A stretch of 64,000 nucleotides of DNA from Pyrenochaeta sp. MPI-SDFR-AT-0127 (GCA_020747015.1 JAGTJM010000003.1:1198522-1262521), one strand, 5' to 3'. Positions 24,203 to 36,638 are shown, numbered from the stretch's first letter. The notes: generated by a model from the sequence alone, not told the origin. A program made the numbers and translations.

Positions 24203-24456
24203 ATGATCATGTCCACTCGGATCCCTAAAATCACGAAGGCAATTCGCTACAATAAGATTGAGGATTTTGCACTTGTTAACATGCCTATTCCCACTCCGAA
24301 ACCCGGTGAAGTTTTCGTCAAAGGTGAAATATTATGTTATGTCTTGTTTACTGCGACATTTAACTGACTACTCTAGTGAGATCATGTGAAATTTTCGGTA
24401 CCGACTTGCACATCCATGACGGAGACTTCGAATCTAGCATGCTGGATGGAAAGTAA
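24203..24456 (+). pseudogene. Truncated zinc-type alcohol dehydrogenase
   Basis: Two exons, 24203-24323 and 24377-24456, joined over a good intron (24324-24376, GTGAAA..CTCTAG, TTAACTGAC branch), encode only 66 aa. KPGEVFVKVRSCEIFGTDLH is the N-terminal GroES-like start of medium-chain zinc dehydrogenases. The catalytic-zinc cysteine and GTD motif are present, although the usual CGICGTD reads CEIFGTD. A stop follows SSMLDGK, so the rest of the catalytic domain and the Rossmann domain are missing; a full enzyme has about 350 aa. Downstream sequence to 24.9 kb shows no clear continuation. It is divergent from the cyclase pseudogene. Confidence 0.7.
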
Positions 24457-24944
24457 CAGATGCGGGGAAAGGGATAGAGGTTAGAAAGGTTAATATACCT
24501 ACTTCGCGATTGCATACGGGCGTCGGGGAAGTCCACCAAGAATGGCTCAAGGCCAAGAGCGTAGATAATAGTCTCTGGGACTTGTGAAACAAACCACGAC
24601 TTCGCTAGATCTATTGAGAGGATTTATCAGTATGCTTGTGTAGTCTCTCATACTATAAGATTGTATCTACACAAACACCACTAATTTGAAACCGACTCCA
24701 CTCTATAGCGGCCCCTTATATCCTGTTCTTGTCTTCAGGATATGATTTAATATCTTCTAATCTAAGTACCTGAAACTTTGGTTAAAAATCTCCCTGCGGC
24801 ATTAGAAGATGTTGCTAGTGTTGATGTATCAAAATCTCTACCTCATTGTCGCGGCTCCAAGATGTAAGCATGTCAGCTTAAGAACGTGGAGCATATTCTA
24901 TGTGATAGCAACTTCATTGACCTCAATACTTCGTATCTGAAAAG
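24457..24944. other. Intergenic, former dehydrogenase body lost
   Basis: AT-rich sequence where the rest of the dehydrogenase should lie. I could not recover homologous codons in any frame. It is also the 3' flank of the MFS exporter. Confidence 0.35.
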
Positions 24945-26726
24945 TCATTCATTGGACAGTCTTGTCTTCCGCCATTGCGGTCCCAGCTTCAGCAACACGA
25001 GCAGCGCGGAACTAGAAAAGAACAGCACTAGGCCAACAAACGTGAAACACCATCCACGACCCATGCCATCGACCATAAGAATGATCAAGTAATTAGCTAC
25101 TGCTCCAGTCCAGCATCTAACCAGATTATTCGCCGCCGTAGCAGTTGCCGGGTTCTGGGGATCTGTGAGGTGAATACTTGCATCAGTGCTATTCTTTTGA
25201 AGGTGGCTAATATGAGAGATGAGATTTGACCTACGATAATCCACAATGACAACATTCATGACTTGGAATGCCCCTGTCACACTCAGCCCAATCACAAATT
25301 GCAATACCAGTGCCGCCGCCAACGGCCCATTGACCTCCAACACCCACCCGTAGCATAGAAGTGCCAGAGCACCCATGACAGCCATTGGTAGAGCAATGGT
25401 CATTCTAGCTTTCTCGATCGGAAAAGTAGCCATGCTCTGAGTCCGTTTTCTTTCAACACTGATACCAACTGCCAATGCTACACGCTGAAAATTCCAATCA
25501 AGTAGCAGCCCGGTAAGGAGGGGCGCAAGGAAACTTGCAGTCCCGAAAGGGATGTAGCATAAGCCGATTCTCAAAACATCAAGATTATAAATCTGGCCGA
25601 AGAGGTAGGGCGTGCTGGCTGTGATCGTATTGAAAGCCGTGTAGACAATAGCGTTGTACGCGAGGATCAGAGCAACATCTTTATGAGCCATTATTTTCAG
25701 GGCATTAAGAGGGTTAGGTAGTGTATTGAAGGTGTTCGACTTGTTCGTGGCTCCCGGAATGCTCCTTTGGGTAATAGTTGTGGCAACCCGGTTATGCTTG
25801 AACAGACTGGTCAAAGAAGTGTATAGAGGTTGATTCCATCCTTTGCACCGTTAGTAATATATTGGTTGTGCAGTCTTTTCCGTTTCTGTGGACCAGGAGA
25901 AAGGAAGCGCAAACATACTCTGCGCCTTGATACTCCCATTTCCCACGATATTCCTTCCTGTTTCTGGAAACCACAGCACGAGCGGAACCATGTACACGCC
26001 AACCAAAACCGCCAGAAACCAGAAAATACTCCTCCATCCCAGAAATTGCGATAGAACTCCTCCGATAACCGGCCCTATGGCTGTACCCATCGCAGTCCCC
26101 GATGTTACAAGGCCCATGTACTTTCCCCTCTCTGCAGTTGTAGACACATCCGCAGCGACGCTCACTGAAATGGCGACTGTGCTACTAGTCCCCGCACTTT
26201 GTATGCAGCGCAAGACCATTAGTGCTGCGAAAGAATTCTGCAGGGCCAGACCAACGCATGCGGCAATATAAACAATGAATCCGACAATGAAGACTGGTCG
26301 GCGGCCAACAGAGTCGGCAAAGTTTCCCAAAACCGCGGGCGCAAGACCTTGAAAGATCATATATGTCGTCACCGTTAAGTTAATGCTTGCATTGGAAACT
26401 CTTAGGTCGCTAGCTAGAAGATTGAGCGCAGGAAAGTATGCTGTGGCGGAGAGAGGCGACATTAGGCCCGCGAAGGCGGCGATGAAAATTATGAAACTGA
26501 TTTGACGAGAGTTGAAGATGGTGTACGCCTGATCGGTCGATAGAGGCAAAAGGGCTGGAGCTGGTGCTGGAAAGTGATTTTCCATCATTTCTATGTCCTC
26601 TCCTGGGTTCTTATTTTGCTTAGATGTCGGCAATTCCGCAACAGTTGAACTGGTGCGACCGCTCTCAAATAACGTAGCCGGAGCCTCAACATTGGGACTT
26701 GAGGTACCTGAAACATATTTGTCCAT
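24945..26726 (-). CDS. MFS multidrug exporter (DHA1, QDR/AQR1-like)
   Basis: Twelve-TM proton antiporter, probably exporting small organic molecules. Three exons, 25919-26726, 25235-25840 and 24945-25162, give 543 aa. Intron 25841-25918 is GTATGT..AAAG. Intron 25163-25234 uses the inner donor GTAGGT, which restores the family motif DYHPQNPATATAANNLVRC; reading through leaves an insertion. Start at 26726 (MDKYVSGTSS). The acidic N-terminus is followed by motif A (GNFADSVGRRP), an RCIQSAGTSST segment and the motif C region (GTAMGTAIGPVIGGVLSQ), then WRSIFWFLA. All frames are open, unlike the cyclase and dehydrogenase beside it, so it may be the surviving transporter of a decayed cluster. Confidence 0.88.
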
Positions 26727-28523
26727 TCTAGCGATCTTACGCCATAGGCAGAAACTTAATAAAACTTCTAACAAGGACAGATCGCGAATTCAGGGTATTT
26801 CCAAGTCTAAGATTGTCGTTGGTGAAGGCAGCAGACTAACAATGTGCTGTATTTATATGAGATGTTTTTAAGACGAAGTGCACAACCTTTAAACAATATT
26901 TACGTTTCTCTTGATTAGTTAGCAAAGAATGAGGCCGAGCGGGCGGTAGTCATATTTGGTCACACGAAGGAGCTGGTAATTCTCACATTAACGCTTTTGG
27001 CGGGGTGGGCTTAAGTCGACTCGAGACGGTGCCTAATAGACCAGTAAAAATTTTCAGCTCGCCAAAGACAAGCTTCGCAGATCCACTGTAGGTAACCTTT
27101 GAATTGAAGCGGAGTAATAGTTCCCGAGCTTGGCAGCATGCCAAGCAGTGACCCATAAAACAGGATGCTGGATTCTACTGTGAAATGCTTGTACCGAGGC
27201 TGGCCACGAGGATCTTCGGTTTGCATTCACCAAATCCAAGATCAAATTCCTACTAATTCCACGCTAATTGTCCGTGAACGGCTTTTGTGCCACAGCGGCA
27301 ACAATAGGCAAACTGTCCCCAACCAATGGATTCTGGTCGAATCTAGTGGCCGAAGATTATCCGGAATTGGCATGTATTATGTAAATCTTGACTTCGCCGC
27401 GCAATGCTTTTATCCAGACCCTTGCATATGGACACTGCGGACCCATCTGCGCACGTCTCCCGCGCGGGAACAACCCGCGCCCCCGAGCACAGTGCATGAA
27501 CATGAACTCGCTCTGGAGCAGTCCGGCCCTCAGTTTTTGCGGCGTAGCTGCTAGATCCATAGTGTCTTATCAGAAGAGCTTCATTCATCATTTGAGTGTC
27601 TTTTGGCGTCATATACCTTGCAGCCTCCTTCCAACATGAACTGAAGGCGTGGGGTAATAAGCTGGGGTAATATTGAACAGTGACAGCATTCTGAACGCAG
27701 CTGTGGGAAACTGAAAAGGCTAACATTCGGATCCCAACTTTTCCAAGTCACAGGGCTGGTAGAAGTGATACCACTGGACGAAATTCATATAGGCTGTTGT
27801 TTTCGTACTTTATGATAGTTTCAAGTTCTGAAGCAAATTAAATTAGATGACAACAGGTATTGCGCCAGAGAGACAGAATGAGGGTGGAGCAGCTCTTCGG
27901 ACACGACCCCCATCCTACCTCAACGGAGAAACTCTTACCCAATAACCGAAAAAGGTGTGGTTGCATGCCATAATAGAAATCATTTGGACCGGCATGGTGA
28001 CCTGCTTAACGATGGTGCTGATGAGTACGCCACTCATTTTTACGGCATGTTCTTTCACTCCACGACAATGACAAACTTCTGCAAAGGTCACTGACTTTGC
28101 ATTCCGAAGCAGAAGACTTATCCACACTTATTGTTCATTCTATAGAGATCAATTGGATCCAGATCAATTGAGTAACAACACGAACAGAATTGCTCAAACA
28201 AGTGTAGCAAGGTGAGCGGGTCCCACTGCTCAACCATCCATCCACCATCCACATCTCTCTCCACTTATAGAGTTTGGCGATTGCCAGTTGCATCAAATCT
28301 GCAGCCACATTGTAGAATCTCGGGGTAGTGTAAGGAATTTCGGAAGAAATATGTGGTATAATGCAAGGCTATGGAAACCAGGAGTCGCTTGCCGCCCTCA
28401 ACTATAAAAGGGATCTCACATACCCTACCGTGGAAACAAAACATCTACACTTCTCAATTCTTCTCAGCCTGGAATCCTCTACACTTTATCAATCGTGCTC
28501 TGCCGCAATCCGTTACGATCAGC
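26727..28523. other. Intergenic, nothing recognised
   Basis: About 1.8 kb between two divergently transcribed intact genes. Short ORFs on both strands carry no recognisable motif. The last 250 bp are the presumed asparagine synthetase promoter, with a CTATAAAAG sequence at 28401-28409, about 115 bp before the start codon. Confidence 0.45.
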
Positions 28524-31125
28524 ATGTGTGGCATTTCTGTAGTGGTCGCCTTGGGCCAGAACAAGATTCTGCAGCAAAATGAAGTGCCAAAATTCGCGGA
28601 AATGAGTACCGTATCAATTATGAGTAATGGTACTTTTTCAAATGGGGTTCCTACTTATGGATTCTCAGACAACGATATCAAAGGCACCGTCAACAAAATT
28701 AGTCCAGGTAGCAGGCTCTTGACCAACGGCGCAGTAACATCCATTCATAATAATATATTCATGAAAAGATCAACCAGAGCTTGGACAACATTGCTCATCG
28801 TGGGCCAGATTCTCGAGGCCACTGGCTCAGCCGCGATGGTCGTGTTCGTAAGTTTAGCATACGAAGCAAAACATACACCGCATCATCATCTGCGTACGTA
28901 GTGACACTAATATTGGGGCTAGTTTTCGGCCATGTCCGCCTCTCGATAAATGATCTTAGTCCGTCTGGTGCTCAGCCATTTCATGATATTCAAGGATATA
29001 TTCATGCTGTCGTCAACGGCGAGCTGTACGATTCTGATCGCATCCGCGAGCAGCTCCTTGACAATGGCTACCAGTTCCAAGGTCACAGCGATTGCGAAAT
29101 AGTCGTTGCTTTGTACCAGCAATTTGGGACATCTTTCCTACAGCATCTTCGAGGAGAGTTTGCGCTCTGCTTATATGATTCTCAGACAAATCTATTCATT
29201 GCATCTAGGGATCGCTACGGGATCAAGCCTCTATTTTGGACTGTATTTGAGGGCCAGCTGCTTGTTGCATCAGAGGCGAAGGCTTTCTTACCATTTGGAT
29301 GGAGAGCGAGATGGGATGTAAAAGCTCTGATGGATGACGGGTGGAGGCATGATCAAAGAACACCTTTTGAAGGGCTCAGTAAGGTATTTGGGAAATCAAG
29401 ACGAACTACCCTCACTTGTACGATAGTTACTAATCTATGAAGGTACGGCCTGGGCACTATCTGACCTGTAACGCATTTGGGTCCATAGAAACACGCCAAT
29501 ATTGGGATCTCGAGTTTCCAAACAAAGTATATGAAAAGCTTCAATGGCGCAAATCATGAACAAAACTAATGAAGACAGACGACCGTTGATCCTCGCTCTG
29601 AGCAGGAACTCATCGAAGGAGTACGTGGACGCTTACTAGACGCGGTCCGATTGCGACTGCGTGCAGACGTACCAGTAGGCGTTTATTTAAGTGGCGGTGT
29701 CGACTCTTCAGCTATTGCCGGGATAATGCAGCACTTATTGAAAGAGGAGATTGGAACGGAAGACTCCAAAGAGAAGCTTGCCCACATGACATGCTTCACC
29801 ATTGCATTCGACCAAGACAGTGGAATGGATGAATCAGGTCAGCAGAAAACACTTTACCATATGATTTCATTGAGAGTTCAACTAACGTTAGATCTATAGA
29901 TATTGCTGAAAGAACTGCAGCTTACTTGGGCCTTCCTCTTGTAAAAATGCACATGGATGAGGCCGAAATTGCGAAACGCTTTGAGGACGCTGTTTGGCAC
30001 AGTGAGCATCAGAATTATGATCTTAACTTTGTCGGCAAGTTTGCGCTATCTGAGGCACCGAAAAAAATGGGATACAAGGTAAATTTTGTATGGTCCAGAG
30101 AAATTCAAGATGTTTTTTAATTATACGAGTAGGTTGTCTTGACTGGTGAAGGAGCAGATGAGGTATGTGTCTTCTCCGTGAATCTCACTTTAGTTGTAGA
30201 CTTCTACCTGGCAGAGCAGCATAATACTAATAGTTTCTAGGTCTTTGCAGGCTACCCTTCCTTTCTCCCTGACTATCTCCGCGAACCAGATCACTCGCTA
30301 CCTGGCGCCCTTCTCACTGATGCCGTACGAGAGAAAGCCCTCCATGCAGCCGAACGCACAGCACGCGATTTTTACAAGCATCGTGCTCTAACCCCCATTG
30401 ACTGGTCCCTATCTCCTGCCCGTCGCCAACTCAATTCTATCATCAGTCCGGCGTCCCTCTACGGCTATACCTTTCCGTATTTTTCCCCATGGACATCTGA
30501 TTCTTACGGGTCCTCAGACACCCAAACTATAATCGCCAACAATGCCGACGTACGAGTACAACAGCTAATACAACAAACATGGCATCCGCTCAATTCAGCC
30601 CTGTACATCTGGGCAAAAGGCAATTTGGCTAACGTGCTGCTCTCATGTCTGGGAGATAGGGCTGAGATGGGCCATAGCATTGAAGGTCGTCTACCCTTCC
30701 TCGACCATGAACTAACAGAATATGTCAATGGTGTTCCACCCAGTTTGAAGCTCCGGTACGACAAACAATCTGGAAGCTTTACCGAGAAGTGGCTGCTCCG
30801 TGAGGCTGTAAAGCCGTTTATTCCGCACGAGGTGTATACTCGTAAGAAACACGGCTATGCTGCGCCCGCGCAATGGCCTAGAGATGGCCCTCTGCACAAG
30901 CTTTTCAAGAACCTGATTACGTACGAGAATATTGAGGCTCTTGGATTTTTTGATTGGAACAGTGTGAATGGATTGCTGGAAGCAGCATTCGAAAAGGGGG
31001 ACACTAGGGCATTGAGGTGTGCAAATGTGCTTGCGCAATGGGTCGTGCTTGGTAAACGATTTAGCGTGGAGAAGGCCACTCCCTATCATGACGACGTAAT
31101 AGGTATTCAGTCAAGCCCGCCATAG
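28524..31125 (+). CDS. Asparagine synthetase (glutamine-hydrolysing), AsnB type
   Basis: ATP-dependent amidation of aspartate using glutamine-derived ammonia, or a related amidation in secondary metabolism. Proposed exons: 28524-28610, 28769-28847, 28923-29383, 29443-29526, 29579-29837, 29900-30078, 30133-30162 (only 30 nt, VVLTGEGADE) and 30241-31125, giving 687 aa. MCGIS at the N-terminus supplies the Ntn nucleophile Cys2. AHRGPDSRG and VVNGELYD complete the glutaminase domain. The synthetase domain has the P-loop YLSGGVDSSAIAG, TGEGADEVFAGY and GHSIEGRLPFLDHEL. The first join is uncertain: either an intron 28611-28768 (GTATCA..AAAAG), or coding continues and one A is missing from the A-run at 28764-28767. 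All other introns have clean GT..AG ends and preserve frame. Confidence 0.87.
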
Positions 31126-31693
31126 TGCTAAAAGAGAACAATGTACTAGAGACTTCAGGTATCCTAAGCCTACCTATATGTGAGTTCTATATTATAGGTG
31201 CTTAAAAGAGGTGTATTGTGAAGATAATATTAAACTCCTTGACATAAGGAGCTTAAAGGCCTCATAACCTCGTGCAAAGATTGAAATAACTAGGCCATTG
31301 TAGACCGGTTCTGTCCGATTTTCTCTGTGGTTAGGTAGCATATAATTTAACCCTGTGCACCGCCATACTATAAATAGCGTTCCCGCTTAGCAGACGGCTA
31401 CATCCGCCGTAATTTACTGTTGCTTAGCCTCGCTCTGAATGTACTACTCAGCTCTCACCCTACCTGTTGCTCACGAATCATAATAAGGTTTGTCCCTCGC
31501 CTAATAGTCCGCTTGGAGGAGTAGGGAAGGCTTAGCCTGAGCCAGATTATTACAGCAGAATCGTTCGAGTGCGGCGCACACTGACGTGGCATTGTCACAT
31601 TGTTCATGCGACATTAGATCTACGCATAGGAACGGGACCTGATTCGGCATTTACCTAGATCCCCTTTAGACAATTTTCCTTCGTAATAGATCG
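31126..31693. repeat. Possible degraded repeat, unclassified
   Basis: TA-rich sequence with many in-frame TAG/TAA on both strands and patchy GC-rich blocks, the texture of RIP-degraded repeats elsewhere in the window. No terminal repeats or protein motif could be identified. Confidence 0.3.
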
Positions 31694-32375
31694 GTGCAGG
31701 ATTCAGCGGTACTTCCTAGCCATATGGCAGCTTTTCACCAAGTCTTTCGTCTGACGTATGAGCTGCGCGCTCAAACATGGAAGATGACAGTCGACCGTCG
31801 CACGGTGGATGTCGAAGTCCGGCATCAAGGCCACGGTTACCAACGCGGAACATTCTTCACTTCGTCTATGAAAGTGCCGCCAATTCTCCAAGTCTGCCAA
31901 GAAGGCCGGAACTGTGGACGCTACGAAAAGGCTTTCTCCAAGATAGCTACTCCGGGCAAGGGATTACGGTAAGCGGTCAGCGCAAGGGAGACAAACTTTC
32001 AAATTGACAGTATCGATATTGGAACATCGGTTTTCCAGGATTTCGACCCAGTACTTCCCCTCATTCATTGACTGAGATTTGATGGTGAAATGAGCTCGGA
32101 TTTCTTCTACTATTGGGAACTCCGGAAGCTTCGTGGTTTTATAAAGGTGAAGGAGATCTACATTATTTGAGCAGATGAACTGTGTTCATGGGCTAGAGCT
32201 TTAGAGAAGCATTACTGGCCGTGCGGTGGGGAAACTGTAGTCTTCATAGATTCAGAAGACGGTGAATGAGGCTTCCGAGGTCCGGAAGGGATTGATAGGA
32301 TTGCTAAGATACAAGAGCAAGAGATGCAAGAGCGGGTGATGTATAAGCAACAAATGCGTCCTAAACATACTACTT
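31694..32375 (+). pseudogene. 2EXR-domain protein relic
   Basis: From about the ATG at 31724, FHQVFRLTYELRAQTWKM, then RTVDVEVR and PPILQVCQEGRNCGRYEKAF, match the 2EXR pattern (FxxFxxLPxELRxxIWxxA ... PxxLxxCREAR). Downstream fragments in shifting frames (NFQIDSIDIGTSVFQDFDP, WARALEKHYWPCGGETVVF, KIQEQEMQERVMYKQQ) continue the usual protein, but several stops and frame changes interrupt it after 31970. A broken copy, once about 220 aa. Confidence 0.65.
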
Positions 32376-34296
32376 ACTAAATCTCCTAATGGAATGTGTA
32401 CTGAAATATTACAAGGGTAGTTATATTTCCGTCAAACTACCACACTGTGGCCTGCTGTTTCTACATCTTAGTCTGTAGAGCGGTCTCCAAGTGTTGGATT
32501 AAGTGTTCAATATTCAAACACTATTCTCAGAAACATAGAGTAGCGCGGAGATTTATATAAATCGTGGAATGGCGAGGAAGGAAGCCAGTTTCAAATAGAT
32601 AGCGGCAAGCATGAGTTTGAAGCACTTGAGGTTCGGTGATGGCGTCGGTGTCAAATTTGAAATATCACTAAAACATGACATCTCCCACGATCCGAGATTT
32701 TAAGCTTTTCTTATGAGCATTATATCGGATTGCAGTAACAGTGTGCAATTTACCGCACTTTGTACTTCGGAGTCAGCGCTGGCACATTTCTTCCGTCATA
32801 TCCCTCGCAGCTGGGTTCATGGCAAGATCAATTCTCCAAAAATATCTCTCGATCGCAATTCGCTTGCTGAAGAGGCCTAGACTTCAGGTACTTAATGGCC
32901 TGTAATCATGAAGTTGAGTGGTAATTGCAATCAGCATCGAGAAACGACGGAGAAGGCCGCGGGACAGGCCCTTATGTGCGCCGCACGTGCGGGTATCGAT
33001 CGGCACAGAAAGCTACCCCTGTGCACTCGGTCCGAACACATGCGGCCGATGTGACATGCTCCAAACGAACGATTGCCGCACCGAGACAGCACCGAGATGT
33101 ATCGTGGAAAATAACCCCGACAAGCTCTAATAGGATTATATCCCCGTTGCTGTGAAGTAAGAGTGTGCGGTGCGGGGCCGCGTTCATAGCGCGCTGGGGT
33201 CTCCAGCGGCACTCGCCAGAGCGGTTGGGGCTCAAAGCTTGGTCGGTGTGGCCCGCACCACTCACGAGGGAGGCACTTTTGCTCTATAATCTACCATGAT
33301 GGCACCTGCGTTAAATTTGCGCGTCGTCTATATCCAGCCCCTCAGAAGGAAGAGTTCATGGCTTTGACACATTTTCACATGACAGGGGAACGGGAGGTTG
33401 CCGTGCCAGGGTGTCTTGCAAGGTGACATCCAACTTAGGGGTTAGACTGTACCGCCTTGCCTGCTTGGAAAACCACGCTTTTACCACATCACTGCCCCAT
33501 CATACTTGGGCTTGTGAAGTGCGGGGAGATCTCTTGTTTCATTTTCACTACATATCCGATCTCACAATCACCAGCTCCGCACAGATTCTCATGATTGATT
33601 AATGCGGTGCGTGACATCGGTGATATTGCTGTTAGGGTTTGCGATAGCCCTCACAGGCGTGCGAGTGTTGAACTGTTGTAGTAAACCTTACAGATCCAAC
33701 TGCACCCACTACCAGTACCTATAGTTATCTTGACAACCCTGCCAGTCGATATCACGCCAACTACGCGTCACGGGAGCATATGCGGCTAAATCCCACCAAC
33801 AACTTCTTGTTGTTTGCTGTCCCTCCGGCGATCGACGGCGCCAACCGCTGTTGTGCATTAGTGCTAGTCGTGCTGTCCCCTTAACGGCCGCAAATCCAAC
33901 TAGCCCTTGCCTCGGCATCTGGAAGACGTACGAGATGTGCAACAAACAAGCTAACGCGATGAGGACATACTCCTTCCACATGGACATATCTCGGTCACGC
34001 CGAGTGAATGACGTCGAGGGTACCGCTGCATCAATGCAGTGCATCAATGCAGGATTTTCTATCTTGCTCTTTTGTACCAGGTTCATGTGCGGCGCTGATC
34101 ACAAGCCGGCACATTGTAGGGAACACCTGAAGTAGGATGGGTGGAGAAGATAAAAGACACTGGGGCCCCAATCCCCTTCCCCCCACATTTCTCCAGTCTT
34201 TTGATCGCCAGCGGCATCTCACCAAGCGATTGAGTAAGGTGGCCAATCACTTTTTTGGACACGTTCAACAGCTTCAGTCGCTTTTAGCGAATCAAG
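32376..34296. other. Intergenic, nothing recognised
   Basis: Nearly 2 kb with no supported gene. The GC-rich segment 32.9-33.3 kb is open in several frames, but the ORFs overlap on both strands and have no motif. The 3' end is the promoter of the sugar transporter. Confidence 0.4.
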
Positions 34297-35985
34297 ATGG
34301 CAGACATCTCTGCGACAACAGTCACAAAGCATCCCCGCTTCATGGGGATGCGAGGGAGACCGCTAGATTTGACAGTCTCTGTCATCGCGACTACCGGATT
34401 CCTCCTCTTCGGATATGACCGTGAGTCGAAACTCCTGAGCGAAATCTGGGAATCAGTGTACTAAAATCTGTGGCAAGAGGGTGTCATGTCTGGGATTATC
34501 TCTGCGGATCCATTCATGCATTACTTCCCCGAGACCCTACACAATTCGACTTGGCAGGGCTTTGTAACTGCAATCTACGAAATCGGCTGTTTATTTGGCG
34601 CCATAGCAATGCTCGTCTTCGGTGATGCTCTCGGACGCCGCAAAGGTATCATGATTGGTGCTGCTATCATGATATTGGGCGCAGTGATCCAAGTTAGCGC
34701 AATCAAAGGCTACAACGCTACCGCACAATTCATCATTGGTCGTGTTGTCACTGGAGTGGGCAACGGCATGAACACTGCTACGATACCAACATACCAGGCT
34801 GAGTGTTCCAAGACTAAGAACCATGGCCTTCTCATTTGTATCGAGGGGGGTATCATTGCATTCGGGACACTAATCGCGTATTGGATCGACTACGGGTGCT
34901 CATTTGGAGGTGATGACCTCACATGGCGCTTTCCCATCGCTTTTCAGTGTCTTTTTGCTTTTATCCTGCTCTTTGGCATGACCTGGCTTCCAGAATCTCC
35001 GCGTTGGCTCTTGACCAAAGATCGGCACGAGGATGCAGCCAAGGTGATTGCAGCTCTTCGAGGACATGCAGTTGACGATTCAGAGACTCGTTTCGAAGCC
35101 CATATCATTATGGACAGTATTCGCGCTTCAGGCCACAAAGGAGGAATTACACCTTTTAGTGCCTTGTTCACGAATGGCAAGACACAACACTTTCGACGAA
35201 TGATGCTCGGCGCTTCATCACAACTGATGCAGCAGATTGGTGGCTGTAATGCCGTCATCTACTACTTTCCGCTGCTATTCGAGAACTCTATTGGCGCCTC
35301 TCATGACCTTTCTCTGCTACTTGGAGGCATCAATATGATTGTCTACTCCATATTTGCTACTACTTCTTGGTTTATCATTGAACGAACTGGTCGTCGCAAG
35401 CTGTTCCTCATTGGCACATTCGGACAAGGTCTTTCCATGGTTCTCGTGTTTGGCGCCCTCATTCCAGGCACACAGGCCGCTGCGAAAGGTGCTGCAGTAG
35501 GTCTGTTCACATATATCGCATTCTTCGCTGCGACCTGGCTTCCTCTTCCGTGGCTCTACCCTGCCGAAGTCAACCCTGTCAAAACACGCGGCAAAGCGAA
35601 TGCCGTGTCGACGTGCACCAATTGGCTATTCAACTTCCTTGTCGTTATGATCACGCCCATCATGATTGATCATATCAAATGGGGCACATACCTCTTCTTT
35701 GCGATTGTGAACGCGTGCTTCTTACCGTTCATCTACATCTATTACCCGGAAACCAAGCAGAGAAGTTTAGAAGAGATTGATCTCATCTTTGCTAAGGGCC
35801 ATCTCGAGAATATGAGCTATGTGAAGGCTGCAAAGGAGCTGCCGTTCTTAGACCCAGTTGGTATCGAGCAGATGCAGAGACAATACAACTTCTTTGATGA
35901 CGACGAATCGGATGGTATTAGGGATAAAGAAGCAGATGAAAAGAAAGATAATACTACGTTTACTGAGGCTGGACCACCTGCGTAG
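34297..35985 (+). CDS. MFS sugar transporter (STL1-like sugar porter)
   Basis: Proton-coupled sugar or polyol uptake at the plasma membrane is the expected role. Two exons, 34297-34420 and 34478-35985, give 543 aa; intron 34421-34477 (GTGAGT..GCAAG) falls inside the conserved GYDQGVMSGI of TM1, which the join restores exactly. Signatures: GDALGRRKG after TM2, PESPRWLL after TM6, QQIGGCNAVIYY in TM7, ERTGRRKLF in the middle of the C-half, and YYPETKQRSLEEIDLIF at the end of TM12. The C-terminal tail is acidic (DDDESDGIRDKEADEKKD). No frame breaks. The substrate cannot be read from sequence. Confidence 0.9.
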
Positions 35986-36638
35986 GCCGAAAACATATTC
36001 TGAGTATATCTCAAGCTAGGTACAAGATAGGCTAGTTCCTAGAACTATCCATGAAGTAGAGTTAGAGTTATAGATATTAATCTATCATAGTGTAAGAGGC
36101 TTTAGCTGTATGGCTTAAGATTCAGAAAGATAGAAACAATCCAGATTGTAGTTGGTGTGTAAAACGCTGTAGGAATGATGATGTTGTGCTACCTTCAAGG
36201 GCCGAACGTCTCCTTAACAGTTTATTGGTCTTACAAAAAGTAAATATTGTTGTTTGTGGGCCACTCTTGATGTTGGGTGCAGGTGGTAGTGCGGATGCTA
36301 AAGATGGCGGCAAGATGCGCGACTCAGCGTTAGCAGGTGATCGCGGTTCGAGGAGCAGACAAAGTCTCCATTATGTTCCCTCTTAATGTGTAGCCCTTGG
36401 CACCCTAGACAGCCCACTCCACCCAAGGTAAGAAAAAAGGGAGCTCAATTCCATGTAGTCTTTCTCTTGACAGCAAAGGGCCGACATAGAGTGCGTATCT
36501 ATTGCTAACCCATGGTCTCTTATTCCCGCCAATATCGGAGCTCCGTCAACGTTCGCCTTGTGCCCGATCTAGATCTGGCCGATTTAAAGTATCATCCAGT
36601 ACGCCCGGATTCTTCTATTCTCGTGCACCGTCGCTCAG
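35986..36638. other. Intergenic, nothing recognised
   Basis: 3' flank of the sugar transporter and of the minus-strand HET relic. No gene supported. Confidence 0.4.

Noticed and set aside
32918..33265. GC-rich ORFs on both strands
   Set aside because: Four overlapping ORFs of similar length in different frames, none with family features; explained by GC-rich composition.
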